Assembly: GCA_038025085.1 (NCBI GenBank)
Contig: CM076140.1
Coordinates: forward strand, 27,374,501-27,438,500
Source: Tetragonia tetragonoides
Taxonomy: Eukaryota; Streptophyta; Magnoliopsida; Caryophyllales; Aizoaceae
Direction: 5' to 3'
Length of the DNA: 64,000 bases
Position 1 is the stretch's first letter. Every line of letters starts with the position of its first letter. Both the position numbers and the translations under genes were made by a program. Of this stretch, positions 39,868-53,036 are shown piece by piece. The notes beneath the pieces are model-generated. The model made no database searches, was not told where the DNA came from, and worked only from the letters and a program-made list of their open reading frames with translations.

Positions 39868-42800
39868 TGCATTTACGCGTTTTAAAAGCTCATAAGAGTA
39901 GGGTGAAAGAGATTTGAGTTCATTTGTCTAGTATATCAAAAGAAAGCATCCAAATACTTTGTTTGGATTCATTTGAGTGTGAAACTACACCTAGGATGTT
40001 TACAAGTACAAACAAACTTCAAATTAAACTTTTGAATCCATTTACGCGTTTTAAAAGCTCATACGAATAGGGTGAAAGAGATTTGAGATCTTTTGTGTTG
40101 TATATTAAGAGAAAGCATCCAAACACTTCATTTGCATTCATTTGAGTGTGAAATTACACCTCAGATGTTAACAAGTACAAACAAGCTTCAACACAAGCTT
40201 TTGAATGCATTTACGCGTTTTAACAGCTCTTACGACTATGGTGATAGAGACTGAGTTCTTTTGTGTTGTATACTAAGAGAAAGCATCCAAATGTTTTGTT
40301 TGCATTCATTTGAGTATGAAACCACACCTAGGATGTTTACAAGTACAAACAAGCTTCAACTCAAGCTTTTGAATGCATTTACGCATTTTAAAAGCTCATC
40401 CGAGTAGGGTGAAAGAGATTTTGAGTTCTTTTGTGTTGTATATTAAGAGAAAGCATCCAAATGCTTTGTTTGCATTCTTTTGAGTGTGAAACCACACCCG
40501 GGATGTTTACAAGTACAAACAAGCTTCAAGTCAAGCTTTTGAATGCATTTACGCGTTTTAAAAGCTCACACGAGTAGGGTGAAAGAGATTTGAGTTCTTT
40601 TGTGTTGTATATTTCGAGAAAGCATCCAAACACTTTGTTTGCATTCATTTGAGTGTGAAACTACACCTAGGATGTTTACAAGTACAAACAAGCTTCAACT
40701 CAAGCTTTTGAATTCATTTACGTGTTTTAAAAGCTCATACGAGTAGGGTGAAAGAGATTTGAGTTCTTTTGTGTTGTATATTAAGAGGAAGCATCCAAAT
40801 ACTTTGTTTGCATTCATTTGAATGTGAAACTACACCTAGGATGTTTACAAGTACAAACAAGCTTCAACCCAAGCTTTTGAATGCATTTACGCGTTTTAAC
40901 AGCTTTTATGACTATGGTGATAGAGACTGAATTCTTTTGTGTTGTATATTAAGAGAAAGCATCCAAATACTTTGTTTGCATTCATTTGAATGTTAAACTA
41001 CACCTAGGATGTTTACAAGTACAAACAAGCTTAAACTCATGCTTTTGAGTGCATTTACGCGTTTTAAAAGCTCATACGAGTAGGGTGAAAGAGATTTGAG
41101 TTCTTTTGTGATGTATATTAAGAAAAAGCATCCAAATACTTTGTTTGGATTCATTTGAGTGTGAATCTACACGTAGGATGTTTACAAGTACAAACAAGCT
41201 TCAACCCAAGCTTTTGAAAGCATTTACGCGTTTTAACAGCTCTTACAACTATGGTGATAGAGACTGAGTTCTTTTGTGTTGTATATTAAGAGATAGCATC
41301 CAAATACTTTGTTTGGATTCATTTGAGTGTGAAACTACACCTAGGATGTTTACAAGTACAAACAAGCTTCAACCCAAGCTTTTGAATGCATTTACGCGTT
41401 TTAACAGCTCTTATGACTATATGGTGATAGAGACTGAGTTCTTTTATGTTGTATATTAAGAGAAAGCATCCAAATACTTTGTTTGGATTCATCTGAGTGT
41501 GAAACTACACCTGGGATGTTTACAAGTACAATCAAGCTTAAACTCAAGCTTTTGAGTGCATTTACGCGTTTTAAAAGCTCATACGAGTAGGGTGAAAGAG
41601 ATTTGAGTTCTTTTGTGTTGTATATTAAGAGAAAGCATCCAAATACTTTGTTTGGATTCATTTGAGTGTAAAACTACACCTGGGATGTTTACAAGTACAA
41701 ACAAGCTTCAACTCAAACTTTTGAATGCATTTACGCGTTTTAAAAGCTCATACGAGTAGGGTGAAAGAGATTTGAATTCTTTTGTGTTGTATATTAAGAG
41801 AAAGCATCCAAATACTTTGTTTGCATTCATATGAGTGTGAAAACTACATCTAGGATGTTTACAAGTACAAACAAGCTTCAACTCAAGCTTTTGAATGCAT
41901 TTACTCATTTTAACAGCTCATACTAGTAGGGTGATAGAGATTGAGTTCTTTTGTGTTGTATATTAAGAGAAAGCACCCAAATGTTTTGTTTGCATTCATT
42001 TGAGTATGAAACCACACCTAGGATGTTTACAAGTACAAACAAGCTTCAACTCAAGCTTTTGAATGCATTTACTCGTTTTAACAGCTCATACGAGTAGGGT
42101 GACAGAGATTTAGTTCTTTTGTGTTGTATATTAAGAGAAAGCACCCAAATGTTTAGTTTGCATTCATTTGAGTATGAAACCACACCTAGGATGTTTACAA
42201 GTACAAACAAGCTTCAACTCAAGCTGTTGAATGCATTTACGCGTTTTAAAAGCTCATACGAGTAGGATGAATGAGATTTGAGTTGTTTTGTGTTGAATAT
42301 TAAGAGAAAGCATCAAAATACATTGTTTGGATTCACTTGAGTGTGAAACTACACCTAGGAAGTTTACAAGTACAAACAAGCTTCAACTCAAGCTTTTGTA
42401 TGCATTTACGCGTTTTAAAAGCTCATACGAGTAGGGTGAAAGAGATTTGAGTTCTTTTGTGTTGTATATTAAGAGAAAGCATCCAAATACTTTGTTTGCA
42501 TTCAATTGAGTGTGAAACTACACCTAGGATGTTTACAAGTACAAATAAGCTTCAACTCAAGCTTTTGAATGCATTTACGCGTTTTAACAGCTCTTACGAC
42601 TAGGGTGATAGAGATTGAATTCTTTTGTGTTGTATATTAAGAGAAAGCACCAAAAGTTTTGTTTGCATTCATTTGAGTATGAAACTACATCAAGAATGTT
42701 TCAAATTGCAAACAAGCTTCAACTCAAGCTTTTGAATGCATTTACGCGTTTTAAAAGCTCATACGAGTAGGGTGAAAGAGATTTGAATTCTTTTGTGTTG

Positions 42801-44025
42801 TATATTAAGAGAAAGCATCCCAATACTTTGTTTGCATTCATATGAGTGTGAAAACTACATCTAGGATGTTTACAAGTACAAACAAGCTTCAACTCAAGCT
42901 TTTGAATGCATTTACTCGTTTTAACAGCTCATACGAGTAGGGTGATAGAGATTTAGTTCTTTTGTGTTGTATATTAAGAGAAAGCACCCAAATGTTTTGT
43001 TTGCATTCATTTGAGTATGAAACCACACCTAGGATGTTTACAAGTACAAACAAGCTTCAACTCAAGGTTTTGAATGCATTTACGCGTTTTAAAAGCTCAT
43101 ACGAGTAGGGTGAAAGAGATTTGAGTTCTTTTGTGTTGTATATTAAGAGAAAGCATCCAAATACTTTGTTTGCATTTAATTGAGTGTGAAACTACACCTA
43201 GGATGTTTACAAGTACAAACAAGCTTCAACTCAAGCTTTTGAATGCATTTACGCGTTTTAACAGCTCTTACGACTAGGGTGATAGAGATTGAATTCTTTT
43301 GTGTTGTATATTAAGAGAAAGCACCAAAGTTTTGTTTGCATTCATTTGAGTATGAAACTACATCAAGAATGTTTCAAATTGCAAACAAGCTTCAACTCAA
43401 GCTTTTGAATGCATTTACGCGTTTTAAAAGCTCATACAAGTAGGGTGAAAGAGATTTGAATTCTTTTGTGTTGTATATTAAGAGAAAGCACCCAAATGTT
43501 TTGTTTGTATTCATTTGAGTATGAAACTACACCAAGAATGTTTTAAATTTCAAACAAACTTCAACTCAAGGTTTTGAATGCATTTACGTGTTTTAAAAGC
43601 TCATACGAGTAGGGTGAAAGAGATTTGAGTTCTTTTGTGTTGTAGATTAAGAGAAAGCATACAAATACTTTGTTTGCATTCATTTGAGTGTGAAACTACA
43701 CCTATGATGTTTACAAGTACAAACAAGCTTCAACTCAAGCTTTTGAATGCATTTACGCGTTTTAACAGCTCTTACGACTAGGGTGATAGAGATTGAATTC
43801 TTTTGTGTTGTATATTAAGAGAAAGCACCAAATGTTTTGTTTGCATTCATTTGAGTATGAAACTACACCAAGAATGTTTCCAATTGCAAACAAGCTTCAA
43901 CTCAAGCTTTTGAATGCATTTACGCGTTTTAAAAGCTCATACGAGTATGGTGAAAGAGATTTGAATTCTTTTGTGTTGTATATTAAGAGAAAGCATCCAA
44001 ATACTTTGTTTGCATTCATTTGAGT
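39380..44025 (+). repeat. 4646-bp segmental duplication, left copy (period 5063)
   Basis: This matches 44443-49088 at an unbroken offset of 5063 (30 monomers minus 7 bp). Landmarks 39585, 41274, 41401, 41708 and 43793 map to 44648, 46337, 46464, 46771 and 48856. I noted about ten single-base differences, such as AATCCATTT against AATCTATTT (40033 and 45096) and TTACAACTATGG against TTACGACTATGG (41246 and 46309), so identity is well above 99%. Boundaries are the first mismatches at 39379 and 44026. Confidence 0.9.
39868..41654 (+). repeat. 13-monomer unit, second copy
   Basis: This is the partner of 37671-39457. Differences noted by eye include TTTTAAGTTG (37895 region) against TTTTGTGTTG, GTATATAAAG (38239 region) against GTATATTAAG, and CAAGCTTCAAC against CAAGCTTAAAC (41534 region). 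Confidence 0.83.
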
Positions 44026-45335
44026 GTGAAAACTACCTCTAGGATGTTTACAAGTACAAACAAGCTTCAACTCAAGCTTTTGAATGCATTTACTCGTTTT
44101 AACTGCTCATACGAGTAGGGTGATAGAGATTGAGTTCTTTTGTGTTGTATATTAAGAGAAAGCACCCAAATGTTTTGTTTGCATTCATTTGAGTATGAAA
44201 CCACGCCTAGGATGTTTACAAGTACAAACAAGCTTCAACTCAAGCTTTTGAATGCATTTACGCGTTTTAAAAGCTTATACGAGTAGGGTGAAAGAGATTT
44301 TGAGTTCTTTTGTGTTGTATATTAAGAGAAAGAATCCAAATACTTTGTTTGCATTCATTTGAGTGTGAAACTAAACCTAGGATGTTTACAAGTACAAGCA
44401 AGCTTCAACTCAAGCTTTTGAATGCATTTACGCGTTTTAAATGCTCATACGAGTAGGGTGAAAGAGATTTGAGTTCTTTTGTGTTGTATATTAAGAGAAA
44501 GCATCCAAATACTTTGTTTGCATTCATTTGAGTGTGAAACTACACCTAGGATGTTTGCAAGTACAAACAAGCTTCAACTCAAGCTTTTGAATGCATTTAC
44601 GCGTTTTTAAAGCTCATACGAGTAGGGTGAAAGAGATTTGAGTTCTTTTGTGTTGTATATTAAGAAAAAGCATCCAAATACTTTATTTGGATTCATTTGA
44701 GTGTGAAACTACACCTAGGATGTTTACAAGTACAAACAAGCTTCAACCCAAGCTTTTGAATGCATTTACGCGTTTTAACAGCTCTTATGACTATATGGTG
44801 ATAGAGACTGAGTTCTTTTGTGTTGTATATTAACAGAAAGCATCCAAATAAATTGTTTGGATTCATTTGAGTGTGAAACTGCACCTAAGATGTATACAAG
44901 TACAAACAAGCTTCAATTCAAGCTTTTGAATGCATTTACGCGTTTTAAAAGCTCATAAGAGTAGGGTGAAAGAGATTTGAGTTCATTTGTCTAGTATATC
45001 AAAAGAAAGCATCCAAATACTTTGTTTGGATTCATTTGAGTGTGAAACTACACCTAGGATGTTTACAAGTACAAACAAACTTCAAATTAAACTTTTGAAT
45101 CTATTTACGCGTTTTAAAAGCTCATACGAATAGGGTGAAAGAGATTTGAGATCTTTTGTGTTGTATATTAAGAGAAAGCATCCAAACACTTCATTTGCAT
45201 TCATTTGAGTGTGAAATTACACCTCAGATGTTAACAAGTACAAACAAGCTTCAACCCAAGCTTTTGAATGCATTTACGCGTTTTAACAGCTCTTACGACT
45301 ATGGTGATAGAGACTGAGTTCTTTTGTGTTGTATA
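43949..45335 (+). repeat. Segment shared with 54084-55470 (offset 10135)
   Basis: It starts after the TATGG/TAGGG difference at 43948 and ends before the GTATACTAAG/GTATATTAAG difference at 45336. It includes the rare run ACTACCTC, CCACGCCTAGG, AAGCTTATACGAG, AGAATCCAAATAC, CTAAACCTAGG and AAATGCTCATACG. It overlaps the left edge of the right copy of the 5063-bp duplication, so duplications of different age are interleaved. Confidence 0.82.
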
Positions 45336-48300
45336 CTAAGAGAAAGCATCCAAATGTTTTGTTTGCATTCATTTGAGTATGAAACCACACCTAGGATGTT
45401 TACAAGTACAAACAAGCTTCAACTCAAGCTTTTGAATGCATTTACGCGTTTTAAAAGCTCATCCGAGTAGGGTGAAAGAGATTTTGAGTTCTTTTGTGTT
45501 GTATATTAAGAGAAAGCATCCAAATGCTTTGTTTGCATTCTTTTGAGTGTGAAACCACACCCGGGATGTTTACAAGTACAAACAAGCTTCAAGTCAAGCT
45601 TTTGAATGCATTTACGCGTTTTAAAAGCTCACACGAGTAGGGTGAAAGAGATTTGAGTTCTTTTGTGTTGTATATTTCGAGAAAGCATCCAAACACTTTG
45701 TTTGCATTCATTTGAGTGTGAAACTACACCTAGGATGTTTACAAGTACAAACAAGCTTCAACTCAAGCTTTTGAATTCATTTACGTGTTTTAAAAGCTCA
45801 TACGAGTAGGGTGAAAGAGATTTGAGTTCTTTTGTGTTGTATATTAAGAGGAAGCATCCAAATACTTTGTTTGCATTCATTTGAATGTGAAACTACACCT
45901 AGGATGTTTACAAGTACAAACAAGCTTCAACCCAAGCTTTTGAATGCATTTACGCGTTTTAACAGCTTTTATGACTATGGTGATAGAGACTGAATTCTTT
46001 TGTGTTGTATATTAAGAGAAAGCATCCAAATACTTTGTTTGCATTCATTTGAATGTTAAACTACACCTAGGATGTTTACAAGTAGAAACAAGCTTAAACT
46101 CATGCTTTTGAGTGCATTTACGCGTTTTAAAAGCTCATACGAGTAGGGTGAAAGAGATTTGAGTTCTTTTGTGATGTATATTAAGAAAAAGCATCCAAAT
46201 ACTTTGTTTGGATTCATTTGAGTGTGAATCTACACGTAGGATGTTTACAAGTACAAACAAGCTTCAACCCAAGCTTTTGAAAGCATTTACGCGTTTTAAC
46301 AGCTCTTACGACTATGGTGATAGAGACTGAGTTCTTTTGTGTTGTATATTAAGAGATAGCATCCAAATACTTTGTTTGGATTCATTTGAGTGTGAAACTA
46401 CACCTAGGATGTTTACAAGTACAAACAAGCTTCAACCCAAGCTTTTGAATGCATTTACGCGTTTTAACAGCTCTTATGACTATATGGTGATAGAGACTGA
46501 GTTCTTTTATGTTGTATATTAAGAGAAAGCATCCAAATACTTTGTTTGGATTCATCTGAGTGTGAAACTACACCTGGGATGTTTACAAGTACAATCAAGC
46601 TTAAACTCAAGCTTTTGAGTGCATTTACGCGTTTTAAAAGCTCATACGAGTAGGGTGAAAGAGATTTGAGTTCTTTTGTGTTGTATATTAAGAGAAAGCA
46701 TCCAAATACTTTGTTTGGATTCATTTGAGTGTAAAACTACACCTGGGATGTTTACAAGTACAAACAAGCTTCAACTCAAACTTTTGAATGCATTTACGCG
46801 TTTTAAAAGCTCATACGAGTAGGGTGAAAGAGATTTTAATTCTTTTGTGTTGTATATTAAGAGAAAGCATCCAAATACTTTGTTTGCATTCATATGAGTG
46901 TGAAAACTACATCTAGGATGTTTACAAGTACAAACAAGCTTCAACTCAAGCTTTTGAATGCATTTACTCATTTTAACAGCTCATACTAGTAGGGTGATAG
47001 AGATTGAGTTCTTTTGTGTTGTATATTAAGAGAAAGCACCCAAATGTTTTGTTTGCATTCATTTGAGTATGAAACCACACCTAGGATGTTTACAAGTACA
47101 AACAAGCTTCAACTCAAGCTTTTGAATGCATTTACTCGTTTTAACAGCTCATACGAGTAGGGTGACAGAGATTTAGTTCTTTTGTGTTGTATATTAAGAG
47201 AAAGCACCCAAATGTTTAGTTTGCATTCATTTGAGTATGAAACCACACCTAGGATGTTTACAAGTACAAACAAGCTTCAACTCAAGCTGTTGAATGCATT
47301 TACGCGTTTTAAAAGCTCATACGAGTAGGATGAATGAGATTTGAGTTGTTTTGTGTTGAATATTAAGAGAAAGCATCAAAATACATTGTTTGGATTCACT
47401 TGAGTGTGAAACTACACCTAGGAAGTTTACAAGTACAAACAAGCTTCAACTCAAGCTTTTGTATGCATTTACGCGTTTTAAAAGCTCATACGAGTAGGGT
47501 GAAAGAGATTTGAGTTCTTTTGTGTTGTATATTAAGAGAAAGCATCCAAATACTTTGTTTGCATTCAATTGAGTGTGAAACTACACCTAGGATGTTTACA
47601 AGTACAAATAAGCTTCAACTCAAGCTTTTGAATGCATTTACGCGTTTTAACAGCTCTTACGACTAGGGTGATAGAGATTGAATTCTTTTGTGTTGTATAT
47701 TAAGAGAAAGCACCAAAAGTTTTGTTTGCATTCATTTGAGTATGAAACTACATCAAGAATGTTTCAAATTGCAAACAAGCTTCAACTCAAGCTTTTGAAT
47801 GCATTTACGCGTTTTAAAAGCTCATACGAGTAGGGTGAAAGAGATTTGAATTCTTTTGTGTTGTATATTTAGAGAAAGCATCCCAATACTTTGTTTGCAT
47901 TCATATGAGTGTGAAAACTACATCTAGGATGTTTACAAGTACAAACAAGCTTCAACTCAAGCTTTTGAATGCATTTACTCGTTTTAACAGCTCATACGAG
48001 TAGGGTGATAGAGATTTAGTTCTTTTGTGTTGTATATTAAGAGAAAGCACCCAAATGTTTTGTTTGCATTCATTTGAGTATGAAACCACACCTAGGATGT
48101 TTACAAGTACAAACAAGCTTCAACTCAAGGTTTTGAATGCATTTACGCGTTTTAAAAGCTCATACGAGTAGGGTGAAAGAGATTTGAGTTCTTTTGTGTT
48201 GTATATTAAGAGAAAGCATCCAAATACTTTGTTTTCATTTAATTGAGTGTGAAACTACACCTAGGATGTTTACAAGTACAAACAAGCTTCAACTCAAGCT

Positions 48301-49088
48301 TTTGAATGCATTTACGCGTTTTAACAGCTCTTACGACTAGGGTGATAGAGATTGAATTCTTTTGTGTTGTATATTAAGAGAAAGCACCAAAGTTTTGTTT
48401 GCATTCATTTGAGTATGAAACTACATCAAGAATGTTTCAAATTGCAAACAAGCTTCAACTCAAGCTTTTGAATGCATTTACGCGTTTTAAAAGCTCATAC
48501 AAGTAGGGTGAAAGAGATTTGAATTCTTTTGTGTTGTATATTAAGAGAAAGCACCCAAATGTTTTGTTTGTATTCATTTGAGTATGAAACTACACCAAGA
48601 ATGTTTTAAATTTCAAACAAACTTCAACTCAAGGTTTTGAATGCATTTACGTGTTTTAAAAGCTCATACGAGTAGGGTGAAAGAGATTTGAGTTCTTTTG
48701 TGTTGTAGATTAAGAGAAAGCATACAAATACTTTGTTTGCATTCATTTGAGTGTGAAACTACACCTATGATGTTTACAAGTACAAACAAGCTTCAACTCA
48801 AGCTTTTGAATGCATTTACGCGTTTTAACAGCTCTTACGACTAGGGTGATAGAGATTGAATTCTTTTGTGTTGTATATTAAGAGAAAGCACCAAATGTTT
48901 TGTTTGCATTCATTTGAGTATGAAACTACACCAAGAATGTTTCCAATTGCAAACAAGCTTCAACTCAAGCTTTTGAATGCATTTACGCGTTTTAAAAGCT
49001 CATACGAGTATGGTGAAAGAGATTTGAATTCTTTTGTGTTGTATATTAAGAGAAAGCATCCAAATACTTTGTTTGCATTCATTTGAGT
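44443..49088 (+). repeat. 4646-bp segmental duplication, right copy
   Basis: This is the partner of 39380-44025. Private differences include AGTAGAAAC near 46083, TATTTAGAG near 47867 and GTTTTCATTT near 48232. The left copy is followed by GAGTGTGAAAACTACCTC and this copy by GAGTTTGAAAACTACATC, so each continues into a different neighbour. Confidence 0.9.
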
Positions 49089-49306
49089 TTGAAAACTACA
49101 TCTAGGATGTTTACAAGTACAAACAAGCTTCAACTGAAACTTTTGAATGCATTTGCGCGTTTTAAAAGCTCATACGAATAGGGTGAAAGAGATTTGAATT
49201 CTTTTGTGTTGTATATTAAGTGAAAGCAACCAAATACTTTGTTTGCATTCATATGAGTGTGAAAACTACATCTAGGATGTTTACAAGTACAAACAAGCTT
49301 CAACTG

Positions 49307-50379
49307 AAGCTTTTGAATGCATTTACTCGTTTTAACAGCTCTTACGACAAGGGTGATAGAGATTGAGTTCTTTTGTGTTGTATATTAAGAGAAAGCACCG
49401 AAATGTTTTGCTTGCATTCATTTAAGTATGAAACCACACCTAGGATGTTTACAAGTACAAACAAGCTTCGACTCAAGCTTTTGAATACATTTACGCGTTT
49501 TAAAAGCTCATACGAGTAGGGTGAAAGAGATTTTGAGTTCTTTTGTGTTGTATATTAAGAGAAAGCATCCAAATACTTTGTTTGCATTCATTTGAGTGTG
49601 AAACTACACCTGGGATGTTTACAAGTACAAACAAGCTTCAACTCAAGCTTTTGAATGCATTTAGGCGTTTTAAAAGCTCATACGAGTAGGGTGAAAGAGA
49701 TTTGAGTTCTTTTGTGTTGTATATTAAGGGAAAGCATCCAAATACTTTGTTTGCATTCATTTGAGTGTGAAACTACACCTAGGATGTTTACAAGTACAAA
49801 CAAGCTTCAACTCAAGCTTTTGAATACATTTACGCGTTTTAAAAGCTCATACGAGTAGGGTGAAAGAGATTTGAGTTCTTTTGTGTTGTATATTAAGAGA
49901 AAGCATCCAAATACTTTGTTTGCATTCATTTGAGTGTGAAACTACACCTGGGATGTTTACAAGTACAAACAAGCTTCAACTCAAGCTTTTGAATGCATTT
50001 AGGCGTTTTAAAAGCTCTTACGAGTAGGGTGAAAGAGATTTGAGTTCTTTTGTGTTGTATATTAAGAGAAAGCATCCAAATACTTTGTTTGCATTCAATT
50101 GAGTGTGAAACTACACCTAGGATGTTTACAAGTACAAACAAGCTTGAACTCAAGCTTTTGAATGCATTCACGCGTTTTAACAGCTCTTACGACTAGGGTG
50201 ATAGAGATTGAATTCGTTTGTGTTGTATATTAAGAGAAAGCACCAAAAGTTTTGTTTGCATTCATTTGAGTATGAAACTACATCAACAATGTTTCAAATT
50301 GCAAACAAGCTTCAACTCAAGCTTTTGAATGCATTTACGCGTTTTAAAAGCTCATACGAGTAGGGTGAAAGAGATTTGA
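49307..50379 (+). repeat. 14-monomer repeat pair, left (offset 2367)
   Basis: This matches 51674-52746 and includes the GACAAGGGTGATAG, CACCGAAATGTTTTGC, GCATTTAGGCG and AATTCGTTTG variants. A private change is ATTAAGGGAAAGC near 49727. The limits are mismatches at 49306 and 50380. Confidence 0.85.
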
Positions 50380-51525
50380 ATTCTTTTGTGTTGTATATTA
50401 AGAGAAAGCATCCAAATACTTTGTTTGCATTCATTTGAGTGTGAAAACCACATCTAGTATTTTTACAAGTACAAACAAGCTTCAACTCAAGCTTTTGAAT
50501 GCATTTACGCGTTTTAAAAGCTCATACGAGTAGGGTGAAAGAGATTTGAATTTTTTTGTGTTGTTTATTAAGAGAAAGCATCAAAATACTTTGTTTGCTT
50601 TCATTTGAGTGTGAAAACTACATCTAGGATGTTTACAAGTACAAACAAGCTTCAACTCAAGCTTTTGAATGCATTTACGCGTTTCAAAAGCTCATACGAG
50701 TAGGGTGAAAGAGATTTGAATTCTTTTGTGTTGTATATTAAGAGAAAGCATCCAAATAATTTGTTTGCATTCATTTGATTGTGAAAACTACATCTAGGAT
50801 GTTTACAAGTACAAACAAGCTTCAACTCAAGCTTTTGAATGCATTTACGCGTTTTAAAAGCTCATACGAGTAGGGTGAAAGAGATTTGAATTCTTTTGTG
50901 TTGTATATTAAGAGAAAGCATCCAAATACTTTGTTTGCATTCATTTGAGTGTGAAAACTACCTCTAGGATGTTTACAAGTACAAACAAGCTTCAACTCAA
51001 GCTTTTGAATGCATTTACTCGTTTTAACAGCTCATACGAGTAGGGTGATAGAGATTGAGTTCTTTTCTGTTGTATATTAAGAGAAAGCACCCAAATGTTT
51101 TGTTTGCATTCATTTGAGTATGAAACCACGCCTAGGATGTTTACAAGTACAAACAAGCTTCAACTCAAGCTTTTCAATGCATTTACGCGTTTTAAAAGCT
51201 TATACGAGTAGGGTGAAAGAGATTTTGAGTTCTTTTGTGTTGTATATTAAGAGAAAGAATCCAAATACTTTGTTTGCATTCATTTGAGTGTGAAACTAAA
51301 CCTAGGATGTTTACAAGTACAAGCAAGCTTCAACTCAAGCTTTTGAATGCATTTACGCGTTTTAAATGCTCATACGAGTAGGGTGAAAGAGATTTGAGTT
51401 CTTTTGTGTTGTATATTAAGAGAAAGCATCCAAATACTTTGTTTGCATTCATTTGAGTGTGAAACTACACCTAGGATGTTTACAAGTACAAACAAGCTTC
51501 AACTCAAGCTTTTGAATGCATTTAC
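49827..51525 (+). repeat. 19-monomer repeat pair, left (offset 3210)
   Basis: This matches 53037-54735. It holds the AACCACATCTAGTATTTTTAC, TTTGCTTTCATTTG and GCGTTTCAAAAGC variants. One difference is ACTTTGTTTGC against ACTCTGTTTGC (about 50421 and 53631). The limits are mismatches at 49826 and 51526. Confidence 0.87.
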
Positions 51526-51673
51526 TCGTTTTAACAGCTCATACGAGTAGGGTGATAGAGATTTAGTTCTTTTGTGTTGTATATTAAGAGAAAGCACCCA
51601 AATGTTTTGTTTGCATTCATTTGAGTATGAAACCACACCTAGGATGTTTACAAGTACAAACAAGCTTCAACTC

Positions 51674-52746
51674 AAGCTTTTGAATGCATTTACTCGTTTT
51701 AACAGCTCTTACGACAAGGGTGATAGAGATTGAGTTCTTTTGTGTTGTATATTAAGAGAAAGCACCGAAATGTTTTGCTTGCATTCATTTAAGTATGAAA
51801 CCACACCTAGGATGTTTACAAGTACAAACAAGCTTCGACTCAAGCTTTTGAATACATTTACGCGTTTTAAAAGCTCATACGAGTAGGGTGAAAGAGATTT
51901 TGAGTTCTTTTGTGTTGTATATTAAGAGAAAGCATCCAAATACTTTGTTTGCATTCATTTGAGTGTGAAACTACACCTGGGATGTTTACAAGTACAAACA
52001 AGCTTCAACTCAAGCTTTTGAATGCATTTAGGCGTTTTAAAAGCTCATACGAGTAGGGTGAAAGAGATTTGAGTTCTTTTGTGTTGTATATTAAGAGAAA
52101 GCATCCAAATACTTTGTTTGCATTCATTTGAGTGTGAAACTACACCTAGGATGTTTACAAGTACAAACAAGCTTCAACTCAAGCTTTTGAATACATTTAC
52201 GCGTTTTAAAAGCTCATACGAGTAGGGTGAAAGAGATTTGAGTTCTTTTGTGTTGTATATTAAGAGAAAGCATCCAAATACTTTGTTTGCATTCATTTGA
52301 GTGTGAAACTACACCTGGGATGTTTACAAGTACAAACAAGCTTCAACTCAAGCTTTTGAATGCATTTAGGCGTTTTAAAAGCTCTTACGAGTAGGGTGAA
52401 AGAGATTTGAGTTCTTTTGTGTTGTATATTAAGAGAAAGCATCCAAATACTTTGTTTGCATTCAATTGAGTGTGAAACTACACCTAGGATGTTTACAAGT
52501 ACAAACAAGCTTGAACTCAAGCTTTTGAATGCATTCACGCGTTTTAACAGCTCTTACGACTAGGGTGATAGAGATTGAATTCGTTTGTGTTGTATATTAA
52601 GAGAAAGCACCAAAAGTTTTGTTTGCATTCATTTGAGTATGAAACTACATCAACAATGTTTCAAATTGCAAACAAGCTTCAACTCAAGCTTTTGAATGCA
52701 TTTACGCGTTTTAAAAGCTCATACGAGTAGGGTGAAAGAGATTTGA
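51674..52746 (+). repeat. 14-monomer repeat pair, right
   Basis: This is the partner of 49307-50379. Its right part, 52194-52746, is repeated again at 53037-53589 (offset 843, five monomers minus 2 bp), giving three copies of this segment within 4 kb. Confidence 0.85.
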
Positions 52747-53036
52747 GTTCTTTTGTGTTGTATATTAAAAGAAAGCATCCAAATACTTTGTTTGGATTCA
52801 TTTGAGTGTGAGACTACACCTTGGATGTTTACAAGTACAAACAAGCTTCAACTCAAGCTTTTGAATGCATTTACGCGTTTTAAAAGCTCATACGAGTAGG
52901 GTGAAAGAGATTTGACTTCTTTTGTGTTGTATATTAAGAGAAAGCATCCAAATACTTTGTTTGGATTAATTTGAGGGTGAAACTACACCTAGGATGTTTA
53001 CAAGTACCAACAAGCTTATACTCAAGCTTTTGAATG

